Shown: positions 25,822 through 36,043, counted from the first letter of the stretch. The stretch: DNA of 64,000 bases from Marinobacter nauticus (GCF_019801015.1 NZ_JAHVJZ010000001.1:806001-870000), one strand, 5' to 3'. Notes: generated by a model not told the origin, from the letters alone. A program made the numbers and translations.

Positions 25822-25976
25822 CATCAGAACGGGACGGGACTCACATTTGCCTGGTGAGTCGAGTTAGCACCTTTTCCCCAACCGTTCCAGCGTCTTCACT
25901 TGTCTCCGAATTGACGCTGTTCAAGCGAAAAAAATTGGAAAGCCCGGCAGTCTCTGTCGGGCTTTCGCCTTTTTTA
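25822..25976 (+). ncRNA. candidate small RNA between LysR and DUF1285 genes
   Basis: A 234-bp gap with no plus-strand gene contains a complete small-RNA layout. TATACT at 25810-25815 could be a -10 box. Stem 1 is GACTCAC/GTGAGTC (25838-25844/25854-25860). Stem 2 is CAGCGTC/GACGCTG (25888-25894/25913-25919). A strong terminator stem follows at 25939-25965 with T6 at 25970-25975. Both helices are perfect 7-bp pairings. The -35 is weak (CTGTCC at 25786-25791). No known sRNA was recognised. Confidence 0.45.
25927..25976. terminator. bidirectional terminator after DUF1285 and the candidate sRNA
   Basis: AAAGCCCG (25939-25946)/CGGGCTTT (25958-25965) with an inner CAG/CTG. Seven A at 25928-25934 give a U-run on the minus strand; T6 at 25970-25975 gives one on the plus strand. 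Confidence 0.75.
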
Positions 25977-26462
25977 CCCCAGCACGCACCAACAACTTCC
26001 CAGCCAAACCCCGTACTCGCCGTTGCGCGCTTCCGCCTGCTGTGCCAGCCGGTAATACAGTGCCCGCGAAATCTTACCTTCCGTGCCGTGCCAGAGCTGC
26101 ACATAGGGAACGCCATCGCGAACCTGCCAGGAGTGCGCCTCACTGACCGGACAACGCAATCCATGCGGCCCCAACAGCCACCAACCCTGCTCATCCTCGG
26201 TTAATTCGGTAATGACAAAGGGCGCGTCCTGAACTCGAACCCGCCATTTCTCCACCGGTGTCACCAGGTAATGGTGCCCATCATCCTCCCGGCGCAATAC
26301 CGATGCAAACAGCTGCACCAGTGCCAGCCGGGCAAACGGGGTGCCCTGACAATGCCACACCCCGTCACGATCAATCTCGATGTCGATGTCACCGCATAAC
26401 GGAGGATCCCAGCTGTCGAGCTTCGGATTCTCCCCCACCTGACGAACCAGTCGGTCAATCAC
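25974..26462 (-). CDS. DUF1285 domain protein
   Basis: 162 residues with a GTG start at 26462, eight bases inside the end of ydiJ. The family signature is clear: PPLCGDIDIEIDRDGVWHCQG, then ALVQLFASVLRREDDG, YLVTPVEKW and VQDAPF. No membrane segment or signal is seen. The function of DUF1285 is not established; overlap with ydiJ indicates co-translation. Two GGAG motifs lie 1 and 10 bases from the GTG, within ydiJ. Confidence 0.88.
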   Translation of the reverse strand: MIDRLVRQVGENPKLDSWDPPLCGDIDIEIDRDGVWHCQGTPFARLALVQLFASVLRREDDGHHYLVTPVEKWRVRVQDAPFVITELTEDEQGWWLLGPHGLRCPVSEAHSWQVRDGVPYVQLWHGTEGKISRALYYRLAQQAEARNGEYGVWLGSCWCVLG

Positions 26463-29400
26463 GCTCCAGCAACTCCAGCAGAACCTGCAGCGGGTGGCGC
26501 AGCCCGGTCAGACCGAATCGTTTTACCTGACTGCGACAGGAGTAGCCGCTGGACAGCGCTTCGCCGTCGGTTTTGGCCAACTCCGGTGCCCAGCTCATCT
26601 CAAACAGTTCGCGGCTGCGCTCAAGGTTCGCCACCTCATGGCCATAGGTGCCGGCCATGCCGCAGCAACCGAGGTTGACCGGCTTCAGCTCGCCACCAAA
26701 GTGACCCAGCACCTGTTTCCACTCAGTGGCACCGGTGGGTCGCACGCTGTTTTCGGTGCAGTGGCCCATCAGTCGGTAATGCTGACCGGTGGCCGGTTGG
26801 GCTGGCCAGCGGTCCAGTTGTCGCGCCAGGAAGGATTGCAGCACTTCCACCTCAAAATCGCCCCGCTCCTCTTTGAGGATAGTGACGTATTCGTCGGAAT
26901 AGGTGAGCACCAGCGCGGGGTCGAGGCCGACCATCGGCACCTTGTAACCCGCCAGCCGGTTCAGAGCGGCAGCGGCCTTACTGGCGGTTTTCCGGAAACG
27001 GTCCAGGAACCCTTTGATGTGCTGAGGCTTACCATTGGGCAGGTAGGGCACCAACAGCGGCTCAAAGCCCAGTTTCGACAGCAGTTTCAGGCCCGCTTCC
27101 ACCAGCGCCGCGTCATAGTGGCTGTTAAACGGGTCCTGCACCAGCAGCACCATATTGGCCCGCTGCTCACTGCTGGCTCGGGCCAGATAACGCTCCAGTT
27201 CCGCCAGCGTCGCCGGCTGAGTTTTGCCGACCCGCTCCACCAAAGTGGGGATCGACAGCGCCGGGGCGTCCACGTAGCCCACCAGCTTTTCCAGCGCAAT
27301 CTGACTGAGGCGGTTCTGGCTCAGGGCGTTCACCAGTTTGGGGAACCGCGCCTGCAGCGGCAGGCTGTCTTCCAGATTCGCGACAAAATGGTCTTTCAAC
27401 GGACGCAGGTAACGCCCGTAGTAATGGTGCAGAAACTCCGCCCGCAGAGTGGGGATATCCACTTTCACCGGGCAGGCACCGGAACAGGCTTTACAGGCCA
27501 GACAGCTGAGCATGCCCGCGTGCACTTCGTGGGAGAAGTCCGTTTCGGAGGCGAACTGGTTGCGCACCCGCTGCCACAATGGCGCCGGGCGCGGCGGGTA
27601 TTGGCTCAGGTCTACCCCTTCCCGGGCCAGCAGACGCAGCCAGGCGCGGTACAGCTCTGCCCTGCCCTTGGGGCTTTCGACCCGGTCGCCACTGGCCTTA
27701 TAGGAGGGGCACATCGGCGAATCAACCTGGTAGTTGAAACACAGGCCGTTGCCGTTACAGCGAATGGCGCGCTCATACTCATCGCGGCTCTTCGGGCTGA
27801 TGCGGCGGTTAAAGGCGCCGCGGGTCGGCGACTCCACCGGGTAAAGCGCATCGTCACTGTCCAGCGGGGTACAGATTTTGCCGGGGTTGAGGCGATTGTC
27901 GGGGTCGAACCAACCTTTAATGCGGCGCAGGTCGTCAAACAGCTCGCCAAACACCGCCGGGCCGTACTCGGAGCGCACCCCACGGCCGTGCTCGCCCCAC
28001 ATCAGGCCGCCGTATTGGCGGGTCAGTTCCGCGACCTTATCCGACAGATGCTTGAGCTGACGCTCGTCGGCGGGGTCACACAGGTCGAGCGCCGGTCGCA
28101 CATGCAGCACGCCTGCATCCACATGGCCAAACATGCCATATTGCAGGCCTTCAGCGTCCAGCAGCGCCCGGAACTCAGCGATAAAGTCCGCCAGCTTTTC
28201 CGGCGGCACCGCAGTGTCTTCGACAAAGGCCAGCGGTTTGCGCGGGCCTTTGGCGTTGGCGAGCAGGCCTACCGCCTTTTTACGCATGGCGTAAACCCGG
28301 CCAATGCTGGCGTTATCGCGGCACACTTTGTAGCCCAGTACCGCGGCATTGGCGCCGCTGTCGAGTCGGGCCAGCAGCGCAGTCAGCTTTTGCTCCACCT
28401 GCCCGGCATCACCGGCAAACTCCACCATATTGATGCCATCAAAGCGATGGGACTGTTCCGGGTCTGCCGGCTCAACCAGATCCGCCACGGTATGCCAGCT
28501 GACGTCTTCCTTGGCCAGATTCAGCACCGTGGCATCGATGGTTTCCACCACAGTGGCCTCGGCCTCCACCAATTCCGGCGCGTGGCGCAACGCCGAGTCG
28601 AAGCTGTCGTACTGAATGTTGACCAGCGCCCGGGTGTCCGGGATGGGGGTCAGGTCCAGCGTGGCTTCCACCACAAACGCCAGCGTGCCTTCACTGCCGC
28701 ACAGCAGGCGGGTGAGATCGACAATGTCGGTGTCCGGATCGTAGGTGTGCTTCAGGTCGTAGCCGGTAAGGAAGCGATTGAGCTTAGGGAAGCGGGCTTC
28801 AATCAGCCCCTGCTTCTCCTGACACAGCGCCACGACCGCTTCGGCCAGTTCCCGTGCCCGGCCGGTCAGCCCCTTACGGGCTTCCGCGTCCCAGGGGCCG
28901 GTAACCAGCTCGCTGCCATCGTCGAGAATGGCGCGGATAGACAGCACATGGTCGGAGGTTTTGCCGTACACCAGCGAACCGGCGCCGGAGGCGTCGGTAT
29001 TGATCATCCCGCCCAGCGTCGCACGGTTGGAGGTGGAGAGGTCCGGTGAGAAAAACAGGCCGTGGGGGCGCAGCGCGTCGTTCAGTGCGTCCTTAATCAC
29101 CCCACACTGCACCACCGCCTGACGGGCTTCGCCGTCGATCGCTGTCACCCCCCTCATATGGCGGCTGGTATCAATAATGATGCCGCGGTTCAGCGCCTGG
29201 CCGTTGGTGCCGGTGCCGCCGCCGCGGGCCGAGAAGGTGAGGCCTTTGAATTCGGGGTTTTGCGCCAGCCTCAGGGCCAGCTGAATGTCGTTGCCATCGC
29301 GGGGGAACAGCAGCCCCTGCGGCAACATCTGGTAGACGCTGTTGTCGGTGGCCAGACTGAGCCGGTGACCGTAGCGGGTTTCCACCTCGCCTTGAAAACC

Positions 29401-29475
29401 GGCGCCTTTCAGGGCGCCGAGATAATCGTTGTACCGGGGGTCCAGTACCGCCTGTGGATCCAAAGCAGGGATCAT
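26455..29475 (-). CDS. ydiJ: YdiJ-type FAD-linked dehydrogenase with C-terminal Fe-S domains (D-2-hydroxyglutarate dehydrogenase family)
   Basis: 1006 residues, matching the ~1018 of E. coli YdiJ. The N-terminal FAD-binding (PCMH-type) part contains SARGGGTGTNGQALNRG and SNRATLGGMINTDASGAG. The central FAD-oxidase C domain is followed by Fe-S segments CNGNGLCFNYQ..CPSYK and CLACKACSGACPVKVDIP, and a CCG-like domain (NLGCCGMAGTYGHE). The E. coli enzyme oxidises D-2-hydroxyglutarate to 2-oxoglutarate; the same role is inferred. AAGGAAG is 8 bases before the ATG. DUF1285 is translationally coupled at the 3' end. Confidence 0.9.
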   Translation of the reverse strand: MIPALDPQAVLDPRYNDYLGALKGAGFQGEVETRYGHRLSLATDNSVYQMLPQGLLFPRDGNDIQLALRLAQNPEFKGLTFSARGGGTGTNGQALNRGIIIDTSRHMRGVTAIDGEARQAVVQCGVIKDALNDALRPHGLFFSPDLSTSNRATLGGMINTDASGAGSLVYGKTSDHVLSIRAILDDGSELVTGPWDAEARKGLTGRARELAEAVVALCQEKQGLIEARFPKLNRFLTGYDLKHTYDPDTDIVDLTRLLCGSEGTLAFVVEATLDLTPIPDTRALVNIQYDSFDSALRHAPELVEAEATVVETIDATVLNLAKEDVSWHTVADLVEPADPEQSHRFDGINMVEFAGDAGQVEQKLTALLARLDSGANAAVLGYKVCRDNASIGRVYAMRKKAVGLLANAKGPRKPLAFVEDTAVPPEKLADFIAEFRALLDAEGLQYGMFGHVDAGVLHVRPALDLCDPADERQLKHLSDKVAELTRQYGGLMWGEHGRGVRSEYGPAVFGELFDDLRRIKGWFDPDNRLNPGKICTPLDSDDALYPVESPTRGAFNRRISPKSRDEYERAIRCNGNGLCFNYQVDSPMCPSYKASGDRVESPKGRAELYRAWLRLLAREGVDLSQYPPRPAPLWQRVRNQFASETDFSHEVHAGMLSCLACKACSGACPVKVDIPTLRAEFLHHYYGRYLRPLKDHFVANLEDSLPLQARFPKLVNALSQNRLSQIALEKLVGYVDAPALSIPTLVERVGKTQPATLAELERYLARASSEQRANMVLLVQDPFNSHYDAALVEAGLKLLSKLGFEPLLVPYLPNGKPQHIKGFLDRFRKTASKAAAALNRLAGYKVPMVGLDPALVLTYSDEYVTILKEERGDFEVEVLQSFLARQLDRWPAQPATGQHYRLMGHCTENSVRPTGATEWKQVLGHFGGELKPVNLGCCGMAGTYGHEVANLERSRELFEMSWAPELAKTDGEALSSGYSCRSQVKRFGLTGLRHPLQVLLELLERD

Positions 29476-29532
29476 GCATTCTTCCTTGCGCGTGAGCGTA
29501 TGGGGTCATTGTGCCCCATGCCCAATGCAAAG

Positions 29533-29563
29533 AAAAAAAAGCCGCTCACTGAGCGGCTTTTTT
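29533..29563 (-). terminator. terminator of ppsA
   Basis: GCCGCTC (29541-29547)/GAGCGGC (29551-29557), with A8 at 29533-29540 giving the minus-strand U-run. T6 on the other side would also allow plus-strand termination. Confidence 0.85.
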
Positions 29564-29596
29564 GTCGTCAACGATTTATGACGTTATCGAGTGGCC

Positions 29597-31972
29597 TTAT
29601 TTGGCCAGCTTCTTACCCAGGAACAGCCAGGTGTCGACAACGGTGTCCGGGTTCAGGGACACAGAATCGATGCCCTCTTCCGCCAGCCACTGAGCAAAGT
29701 CTTCGTGGTCGGACGGACCCTGACCACAGATGCCCACGTACTTGCCACGAGCCTTACAGGCTTTGATGGCCATGGACAGCAGAGATTTCACTGCCGGGTC
29801 ACGCTCGTCGAACAGGTGGCTGATGATGCCGGAGTCACGGTCCAGACCCAGGGTCAGCTGAGTCATGTCGTTGGAACCGATGGAGAAGCCATCGAAGTGA
29901 TCCAGGAACTGGTCAGCCAGCAGGGCGTTGGAAGGCAGCTCGCACATCATCTGTACCAGCAGGCCGTCTTTGCCACGCTCCAGACCGTTCTTGCCCAGCT
30001 CGGCAATCACCGCTTCCGCTTCGCCCACGGTGCGAACGAACGGAATCATGATTTCCACGTTGGTCAGGCCCATTTCGCCGCGAACACGCTTGATCGCTTC
30101 ACACTCCAGCGCGAAGCAGTCACGGAAGCTGTCGTCGATGTAACGGGACGCACCGCGGAAGCCCAGCATCGGGTTCTCTTCTTCCGGCTCGTAGCGGTCA
30201 CCGCCCACCAGGTTGGCGTACTCGTTGGACTTAAAGTCGGACATACGAACGATGATGCGCTTCGGATAGACAGACGCAGCGATGGTCGCCACACCTTCCG
30301 CCAGACGGGAGATGTAGAACTCACGCGGGTCGTCGTAACCGGCCATCATCTCAGCGATTTCCGCCTTAGTGCCTGCGTCCTGGTCGTCCAGGTTCAGCAG
30401 CGCTTTCGGGTGGACGCCGATCATGCGGTTGATGATGAACTCCAGACGGGCCAGGCCGATGCCTTCGTTCGGCAGACGGCCGAAGTCAAAGGCGCGGTCC
30501 GGGTTGCCCACGTTCATCATGATCTTCATCGGCAGGTCCGGCAGCGCGTCAACGCGGGACTCGGTCACGGAGAACTCCAGTTCACCGTCGTAGATGAAGC
30601 CGGTGTCGCCTTCGGAGCAGGACACGGTCACCTGAGCACCATTGCTGATGGCGGAGGTGGCGTTGCCACAACCCACCACGGCCGGGATACCCAGTTCACG
30701 GGCGATGATCGCCGCGTGACAGGTACGACCGCCACGGTTGGTGACGATGGCAGCGGCACGCTTCATGATCGGCTCCCAGTCCGGGTCGGTCATGTCGGTA
30801 ACCAGCACATCGCCGGGTTGGATCTTGTCCATGTCTTCGATGGAATCCAGTACCTTGGCAGTACCGGCACCGATCTTGTGACCAATGGCGCGACCTTCAC
30901 ACAGCACGGCAGAGCGGCCAGCCAGGTTGAAGCGCTCAATCACTTGGGCGTCTTCGTTGGAGCGTACGGTTTCCGGACGGGCCTGTACGATGTACAGCTT
31001 GCCATCCAGACCATCTTTGGCCCATTCGATGTCCATCGGACGACCGTAGTGCTTCTCGATGATCACCGCTTGCTTGGCCAGTTCCATCACTTCGGCGTCG
31101 TTGATGGAGAACTGGTTGCGCAGTTCTGCCGGAACGTCACCAATCTGCACCTGCTTACCGTGGCTCTGGTCGTCAGAGTAGGTCATCTGAACCAGTTTGG
31201 AGCCCAGGTTACGGCGCACGATGGAGTTGCAGCCTTTCGCCAGAGTCGGCTTGTGCACGTAGAACTCATCCGGGTTAACGGCGCCCTGCACCACCATTTC
31301 GCCCAGACCATAGGCGGAGGTGATGAAGACCACGTCTTCAAAGCCGGATTCGGTGTCGATGGAGAACATCACACCGGAGGAAGATTTGTCGGAACGCACC
31401 ATGCGCTGCACACCAGCGGACAGAGCCACACCACGGTGGTCATAGCCCTGGTGAACGCGGTAGGAAATGGCGCGATCGTTAAACAGAGAGGCAAATACGT
31501 GGTGGATGGCGAGCTTGACAGCGTCGATGCCACGCACGTTGAGGAAGGTTTCTTGCTGCCCGGCAAAAGAAGCGTCGGGCATGTCTTCAGCGGTGGCGGA
31601 GGAACGTACCGCGAAGGAGACTTCGTCACCACCGTCCTTGGACAGTTCGGCGTAGGCTTCTTCGATGGCGGCGTTCAGCGCCGGTTGGAACGGGGTATCG
31701 ATGATCCATTGGCGGATGTTTTTACCGGCCTGAGCCAGCGCGTTGACATCATCCACATCCAGAGTATCCAGCAGAGCGTAGATCTTTTCGTTAAGTCCAC
31801 TTTGCTCGAGGAACTCGTTGAATGCTTCGGCGGTGGTGGCAAACCCACCGGGTACCTGTACACCAGCGTTGGCCAGGTTACTGATCATTTCACCCAGGGA
31901 AGCGTTCTTGCCGCCTACCCGGTTGACATCGTTCATGCCAAGTTCCTGGTACCAGAGTACGTATTGGGTCAC
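29597..31972 (-). CDS. ppsA: phosphoenolpyruvate synthase
   Basis: 791 residues, family length. It converts pyruvate, ATP and water to PEP, AMP and phosphate for gluconeogenesis. The ATP-grasp domain occupies the N-terminal 350 residues ([36 protein letters not shown]). The phosphohistidine swivel contains [21 protein letters not shown], with the catalytic H419 and the regulatory T417 two residues before it. The PEP-binding barrel follows, ending near [17 protein letters not shown]. The divergent ppsR encodes the kinase/phosphorylase that acts on that Thr. Confidence 0.96.
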   Translation of the reverse strand: MTQYVLWYQELGMNDVNRVGGKNASLGEMISNLANAGVQVPGGFATTAEAFNEFLEQSGLNEKIYALLDTLDVDDVNALAQAGKNIRQWIIDTPFQPALNAAIEEAYAELSKDGGDEVSFAVRSSATAEDMPDASFAGQQETFLNVRGIDAVKLAIHHVFASLFNDRAISYRVHQGYDHRGVALSAGVQRMVRSDKSSSGVMFSIDTESGFEDVVFITSAYGLGEMVVQGAVNPDEFYVHKPTLAKGCNSIVRRNLGSKLVQMTYSDDQSHGKQVQIGDVPAELRNQFSINDAEVMELAKQAVIIEKHYGRPMDIEWAKDGLDGKLYIVQARPETVRSNEDAQVIERFNLAGRSAVLCEGRAIGHKIGAGTAKVLDSIEDMDKIQPGDVLVTDMTDPDWEPIMKRAAAIVTNRGGRTCHAAIIARELGIPAVVGCGNATSAISNGAQVTVSCSEGDTGFIYDGELEFSVTESRVDALPDLPMKIMMNVGNPDRAFDFGRLPNEGIGLARLEFIINRMIGVHPKALLNLDDQDAGTKAEIAEMMAGYDDPREFYISRLAEGVATIAASVYPKRIIVRMSDFKSNEYANLVGGDRYEPEEENPMLGFRGASRYIDDSFRDCFALECEAIKRVRGEMGLTNVEIMIPFVRTVGEAEAVIAELGKNGLERGKDGLLVQMMCELPSNALLADQFLDHFDGFSIGSNDMTQLTLGLDRDSGIISHLFDERDPAVKSLLSMAIKACKARGKYVGICGQGPSDHEDFAQWLAEEGIDSVSLNPDTVVDTWLFLGKKLAK

Positions 31973-32100
31973 AGTTCTATCCTCACAACCTCGGTTTAAG
32001 TAGGACCCCTTCCTGTCGGGGCGCGGGCATTTTACACTGTCGACGCGCGGAGCGTAAATCGCTAATTTTATTTGTAATTTTATTACGACATGAGGTCAAA
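31973..32100. promoter_or_regulatory. divergent ppsA/ppsR control region
   Basis: 128 bp shared by the two starts; the last 40 bp before ppsR are AT-rich (gctaattttatttgtaatt). I found no Cra (FruR)-like site that I would defend. A GAGG motif lies 6 bases before the ppsR ATG. Confidence 0.5.
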
Positions 32101-32913
32101 ATGGGACGGAAGGTGTTCTATATCTCTGATGGTACCGCCATCACAGCAGAAGTGTTTGGTCATGCAGTGCTCTCACAATTTCCCATTGAATTTGAACAAA
32201 CTACCATCCCCTTTGTTGAAACTTTGACCAAGGCGGAGGAGGTGAAGCAGAAACTGAATGACTGTTTTATTACGACAGGTGAACGTCCTTTAGTGTTCCA
32301 TTCCATCGTCAATCCGGAGATCCGCGCCATCATCTACAGCTCCGAAGCGCTGGATTATGACTTCCTGAACACCTTTGTTGCCCCCCTTGAGCAGCAACTG
32401 GGCGTAAGTGCTGAACCGCGCATTCACCGCACCCACTCCATCGACAATGCCGCCTACAACGATCGTATCGACGCCATCCATTACGCGATGGAAAACGACG
32501 ATGGCATCACCATGAAGAATCTGGACCGCGCCGACGTGATTCTGGTGGGCGTATCCCGCTGTGGCAAAACCCCGTCCAGCCTCTATCTGTCCATGCAGTT
32601 CGGCATCAAAGCCGCCAACTACCCCTTTATTGCCGAGGATATGGACAACCTGAAGCTGCCGCCGGAGCTGAAAGCCCATAAGCACAAGATCTTTGGCCTC
32701 ACCATCGAGCCGATGCGCCTCCACGAAATCCGCAACCAACGGCTGGAGGGGAGCACCTACGCTTCCATTCGCCAGTGCCGGATGGAAGTTAAAGAGGTGG
32801 AGATGATGTTTAAGAAGGAGCGCATCCCGTTCCTCAATACCACCTATCACTCGGTGGAAGAGATCGCCACTAAGATCCTGTCCGAAACCGGACTGGAACG
32901 GAAAATGTTCTGA
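32101..32913 (+). CDS. ppsR: PEP synthase regulatory kinase/pyrophosphorylase (PSRP)
   Basis: 270 residues. The DUF299 family protein inactivates PEP synthase by ADP-dependent phosphorylation of a Thr next to the catalytic His and reverses this by phosphorolysis. The P-loop-like motif GVSRCGKTP is at 150-158. The N-terminus [24 protein letters not shown] and the late segment [25 protein letters not shown] are diagnostic. It is divergent from its target ppsA, the conserved arrangement. GAGG precedes the ATG. Confidence 0.95.
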   Translation: MGRKVFYISDGTAITAEVFGHAVLSQFPIEFEQTTIPFVETLTKAEEVKQKLNDCFITTGERPLVFHSIVNPEIRAIIYSSEALDYDFLNTFVAPLEQQLGVSAEPRIHRTHSIDNAAYNDRIDAIHYAMENDDGITMKNLDRADVILVGVSRCGKTPSSLYLSMQFGIKAANYPFIAEDMDNLKLPPELKAHKHKIFGLTIEPMRLHEIRNQRLEGSTYASIRQCRMEVKEVEMMFKKERIPFLNTTYHSVEEIATKILSETGLERKMF

Positions 32914-32937
32914 CCCGTGCCGCGGTGGCGGGTTTTT
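32914..32937 (+). terminator. terminator of ppsR
   Basis: CCC-GT-GCC (32914-32921) pairs with GGCGGG (32927-32932) around GCGGT with a two-base bulge, followed by T5. A second weaker hairpin, TCGCTTAACT/AGTTAAAGCGA (32968-32994), lies just beyond. Confidence 0.65.
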
Positions 32938-33117
32938 AACCGGCCACCGCCCACTTCCCCAAAAAAGTCGCTTAACTGCACAAAGTTAAAGCGATTTCCT
33001 GCTCAGATCGCACTCTTGTCACACTCAACGGCAGGGGAAATTCGGTATACTCAACCAAATTTGCCGCACGATGTGCCGCCTGACGCGGTGCTGTTGCCCC
33101 ATCGGCTGACTGTTTTC

Positions 33118-34182
33118 ATGACCATTAAGACTGACGAACTACGCACAACATTGCTGTCCCGGGTGATCTCCCCCGCCGAGCTGGCCGCGGAATTCCCCCT
33201 GAGCGACGATGCCGCTGCCGCGCTGGTACACGCGCGCCGGGACGTCGAAGCAATTCTGAGCGGTGAAGACCCGCGCCTGCTGGTGATCATTGGCCCCTGT
33301 TCCATCCACGACACCAAAGCGGCCGTGGAGTACGCCAAGCACCTGGCCAAGCTCCATCAGGAGCTGAAAGAGGACCTGCTGATCGTAATGCGGGTGTACT
33401 TTGAAAAGCCCCGCACCACCGTAGGCTGGAAAGGCCTGATCTCCGACCCGGACCTGGACGGCAGCTTCAGCGCGGACAAAGGTCTCCGGCTGGCCCGTGA
33501 GCTGCTGGTCACCATCACCGAGCTGAAACTGCCCATCGCCACCGAATTCCTGGATATGGTGAACGGCCAGTACATCGCCGACCTGATCACCTGGGGCGCC
33601 ATCGGCGCGCGCACCACGGAATCCCAGATCCACCGTGAAATGGCCTCTGCCCTCTCCTGCCCGGTGGGCTTTAAAAACGGCACCGACGGCAACATCAAGA
33701 TCGCCGTCGATGCGGTTCGGGCCTCGCGCGAGCCACACATCTTCTATTCCCCGGACAAGGATGGCCAGATGAGCGTTTACCGTACCCACGGTAACCCCTT
33801 TGGCCACATCATCCTGCGCGGTGGCAAGGCGCCCAACTACACCGCCGAGCACATCATCGCCGCCCATGATGAGTTGCAGGGCGTTGGCGTGATCCCCAAC
33901 CTGGTGGTGGACTTCTCCCACGGCAACAGCCAGAAGGCGCACCGTCGCCAGCTGGACGTAGCCAACGACGTGATGAACCAGATGGTGCAGCCTCATGGCC
34001 GCGCCATCGCCGGCATCATGGCCGAGAGCTTCCTGGTGGAAGGCAGCCAGAAAGTGGAACAGGGCAAGCCGCTGACCTACGGACAGAGCATCACCGACGC
34101 CTGTCTGAACTGGGACGATTCTGAAACCTTATTACGGGACCTGGCCCGGGCCAGCCGGGCGCGCAGAGAGCGCCTCGGTTAA
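33118..34182 (+). CDS. aroH: 3-deoxy-7-phosphoheptulonate synthase, AroH type
   Basis: 354 residues from the ATG at 33118; a longer in-frame reading to 32917 runs through the ppsR terminator and is rejected. It condenses PEP with erythrose 4-phosphate, the first step of the shikimate pathway. The N-terminus IKTDELRTTLLSRVISPAELA and the blocks TEFLDMVNGQYIADLITWGA and PLTYGQSITDACLNWDD match E. coli AroH (Trp-sensitive) better than AroF or AroG. General motifs GPCSIHD, KPRTTVGWKG and GARTTESQ are intact. The effector cannot be confirmed by eye. TATACT at 33046-33051 may be the -10; no TrpR palindrome was seen. Confidence 0.92.
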   Translation: MTIKTDELRTTLLSRVISPAELAAEFPLSDDAAAALVHARRDVEAILSGEDPRLLVIIGPCSIHDTKAAVEYAKHLAKLHQELKEDLLIVMRVYFEKPRTTVGWKGLISDPDLDGSFSADKGLRLARELLVTITELKLPIATEFLDMVNGQYIADLITWGAIGARTTESQIHREMASALSCPVGFKNGTDGNIKIAVDAVRASREPHIFYSPDKDGQMSVYRTHGNPFGHIILRGGKAPNYTAEHIIAAHDELQGVGVIPNLVVDFSHGNSQKAHRRQLDVANDVMNQMVQPHGRAIAGIMAESFLVEGSQKVEQGKPLTYGQSITDACLNWDDSETLLRDLARASRARRERLG

Positions 34183-34208
34183 CTCAGCCCCGCTTCGTGA
34201 CGCATCTC

Positions 34209-34238
34209 TCACCCCGGCAATTTGCCGGGGTGACTTTT
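34209..34238 (+). terminator. terminator of aroH
   Basis: TCACCCCGGC (34209-34218)/GCCGGGGTGA (34224-34233), five-base loop, followed by CTTTTAT. Confidence 0.85.
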
Positions 34239-34310
34239 ATCACACCGTTATTTTTCATAGAGTAACCTTCTATAACAACGAAAATGCGATAACAAAGACG
34301 AGCCGACGCC

Positions 34311-34961
34311 ATGGAGCAAGCCGAGTTACACATCCTGATCGCCGACGATCATCCGCTGTTTCGCAGCGCCCTGAAGCAGGCTCTTGCCGGTCGACTCGAG
34401 GCAAAGTGGGACGAAGCGGACAGCGCCGACAGCCTGGAGGCCAAGCTGAAGGTTCAGCAGCCTGACCTGGTTTTGCTCGATCTGGAGATGCCGGGCAGCC
34501 ACGGTTACTCCACCCTGATTCATCTGCGCAGCCACTATCCAGCGGTGCCGGTGGTGGTGATCTCTGCCCACGAAGACCCGGTAACGGTCGCCAAAGCGCT
34601 GTCTTACGACTGCCAGGGCTTTATCCCCAAATCCTCCGATCCGGACCAACTGGCGGAAGCGCTGAATGTGGTGCTGGACGGCGATACCTACCTGCCGGCG
34701 GGCATGGCAGAACTGGCAGAACCCAGCTTTGAAGCCGATGACATTGGCGCGCGCCTGGCCGAACTGACGCCACAGCAATACCGGGTGTTGCAGATGTTTG
34801 CCGAAGGGATGCTGAATAAGCAGATTGCCTATGACCTGGGCGTGTCCGAAGCCACCATCAAAGCCCACGCCACCGCCATTTTCCGCAAGCTGGGGGTGCG
34901 CAACCGCACTCAGGCGGTGATTTCGCTGCAGGGGCTGGAGATGGAAAAGAAGGTGCTTTAA
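34311..34961 (+). CDS. orphan NarL/LuxR-family response regulator
   Basis: 216 residues. The receiver domain has the acidic pair D12/D13 (IADDHP), phospho-acceptor D57 (LLDLEMPG), S85 and K107 (FIPKSS). A LuxR-type HTH follows from about 148: LTPQQYRVLQMFAEGMLNKQIAYDLGVSEATIKAHATAIFRKLGVRNRTQA. No sensor kinase is adjacent. Its last four bases overlap the end of the convergent DUF3626 gene. The target is unknown. Confidence 0.9.
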   Translation: MEQAELHILIADDHPLFRSALKQALAGRLEAKWDEADSADSLEAKLKVQQPDLVLLDLEMPGSHGYSTLIHLRSHYPAVPVVVISAHEDPVTVAKALSYDCQGFIPKSSDPDQLAEALNVVLDGDTYLPAGMAELAEPSFEADDIGARLAELTPQQYRVLQMFAEGMLNKQIAYDLGVSEATIKAHATAIFRKLGVRNRTQAVISLQGLEMEKKVL

Positions 34962-36043
34962 CGCGCCGACATCACCAGCACATGCCAAAGCCATTTCATC
35001 AGTTGTGATGGCGCAATACCCCAGTGGCCCCAGGCGCTGGGGTTTTTCATGCTGTCCGCCAGAGCCAGTCCGATGTGGCTGGCGTCCACCCAACCGCCCT
35101 GCCCCTGCTCACGCCCAATCTGCTCCACCTGCTCTGCCACACCCGGCATCAGCGGGCCTCGACGGTCACGGGGGATCGATTCACTCTTGACCCGATAACC
35201 GCCGTGCCAGGCCAGCTCAAAGCCGTAACGACGCGCCATCGCTTCCAGGGTATTGCCGGTCTCCGTGCCGATAAAACTGGGGTCAGCAACCAGCGTGGCG
35301 ACATCGCGGTCCAAGCGGACGTCACCGTGTACCTGAGCCTCAACGTAGTGGTCCAGATTGCCGCACGGTGGGGCATCCAGCCAATCCGCCGCAGGGGATG
35401 CCGACATCCGCTCTATCCACCGGGACAAGGGGACTGACGACACCCCAAGGGCACTGTCCCGCTCAAAGCACTCCGTCAACAGCGCCGCCAGCACGCTGTC
35501 CGGCTCTGCCCGGGTGCCGCGGGATTCGGTGGGCCGGTGAGAATCACCAAAGCAGAGCGTGGCACGGGCGGTGACCTGGGGATGAAGCAGGAAATAGCAG
35601 GAACCAAAGCGGGGCGAAGGGCCATCGCTGTGGGGCCACAGATGCCAGGCGCCATACTTGGGTCGCTCCGTCAGTGCTTCGGACTGACGGTAGGCGTCAC
35701 CAAACAGCCGGTCTTCCCATCGCGCCCTCGCACCATTTGCACTGGGCTCCAGCAGACCATTGGAATGGCCCGTCTCAAACTGATTCTGGTAATGGCCGGA
35801 CTGAAACAGCCCCTGAGCCACCGTGCCGTGGCCATTGGCCGGGCGGTCCGGATGAAAGTGCAGTGCAATGGGCGCCTGAGTAAGCAGACGTTCTCGGCAA
35901 CGCTGCCAAAGGACCGGATCGACATCGCTCATCGTCAGCAGGTGGCCAATGCTGCTCTGGCTGGCCTCCCGCTGTTTTCTGGCCATCTGGCCGACGTGAT
36001 GAACCGCGGCTTTTGCCGGTCCCTTAAGCGTGGCTGAGGACAT
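34958..36043 (-). CDS. DUF3626 domain protein
   Basis: 361 residues, GGGGGAG just before the ATG. The family's order of motifs is present: ALHFHPDRP, then GLFQSGHYQNQFETGHSNG, RARWEDRLFGDAY, ERPKYGAWHLWPHSDGPSPRFGSCYF and YVEAQVHGDVRLDRDVATLVADPSF. No signal peptide or membrane helix. The function of DUF3626 is not established. It overlaps tail to tail by four bases with the response regulator gene, so their transcripts are antisense at the 3' ends. Confidence 0.8.
   Translation of the reverse strand: MSSATLKGPAKAAVHHVGQMARKQREASQSSIGHLLTMSDVDPVLWQRCRERLLTQAPIALHFHPDRPANGHGTVAQGLFQSGHYQNQFETGHSNGLLEPSANGARARWEDRLFGDAYRQSEALTERPKYGAWHLWPHSDGPSPRFGSCYFLLHPQVTARATLCFGDSHRPTESRGTRAEPDSVLAALLTECFERDSALGVSSVPLSRWIERMSASPAADWLDAPPCGNLDHYVEAQVHGDVRLDRDVATLVADPSFIGTETGNTLEAMARRYGFELAWHGGYRVKSESIPRDRRGPLMPGVAEQVEQIGREQGQGGWVDASHIGLALADSMKNPSAWGHWGIAPSQLMKWLWHVLVMSAR

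Noticed and set aside
32917-33117. N-terminally extended aroH
   Set aside because: The extension crosses the ppsR terminator and promoter-like sequence; the ATG at 33118 gives the family length.
33001-33117. TrpR operator before aroH
   Set aside because: No GTACTAGTT-like palindrome could be found in the spacer, so regulation by Trp is left open.
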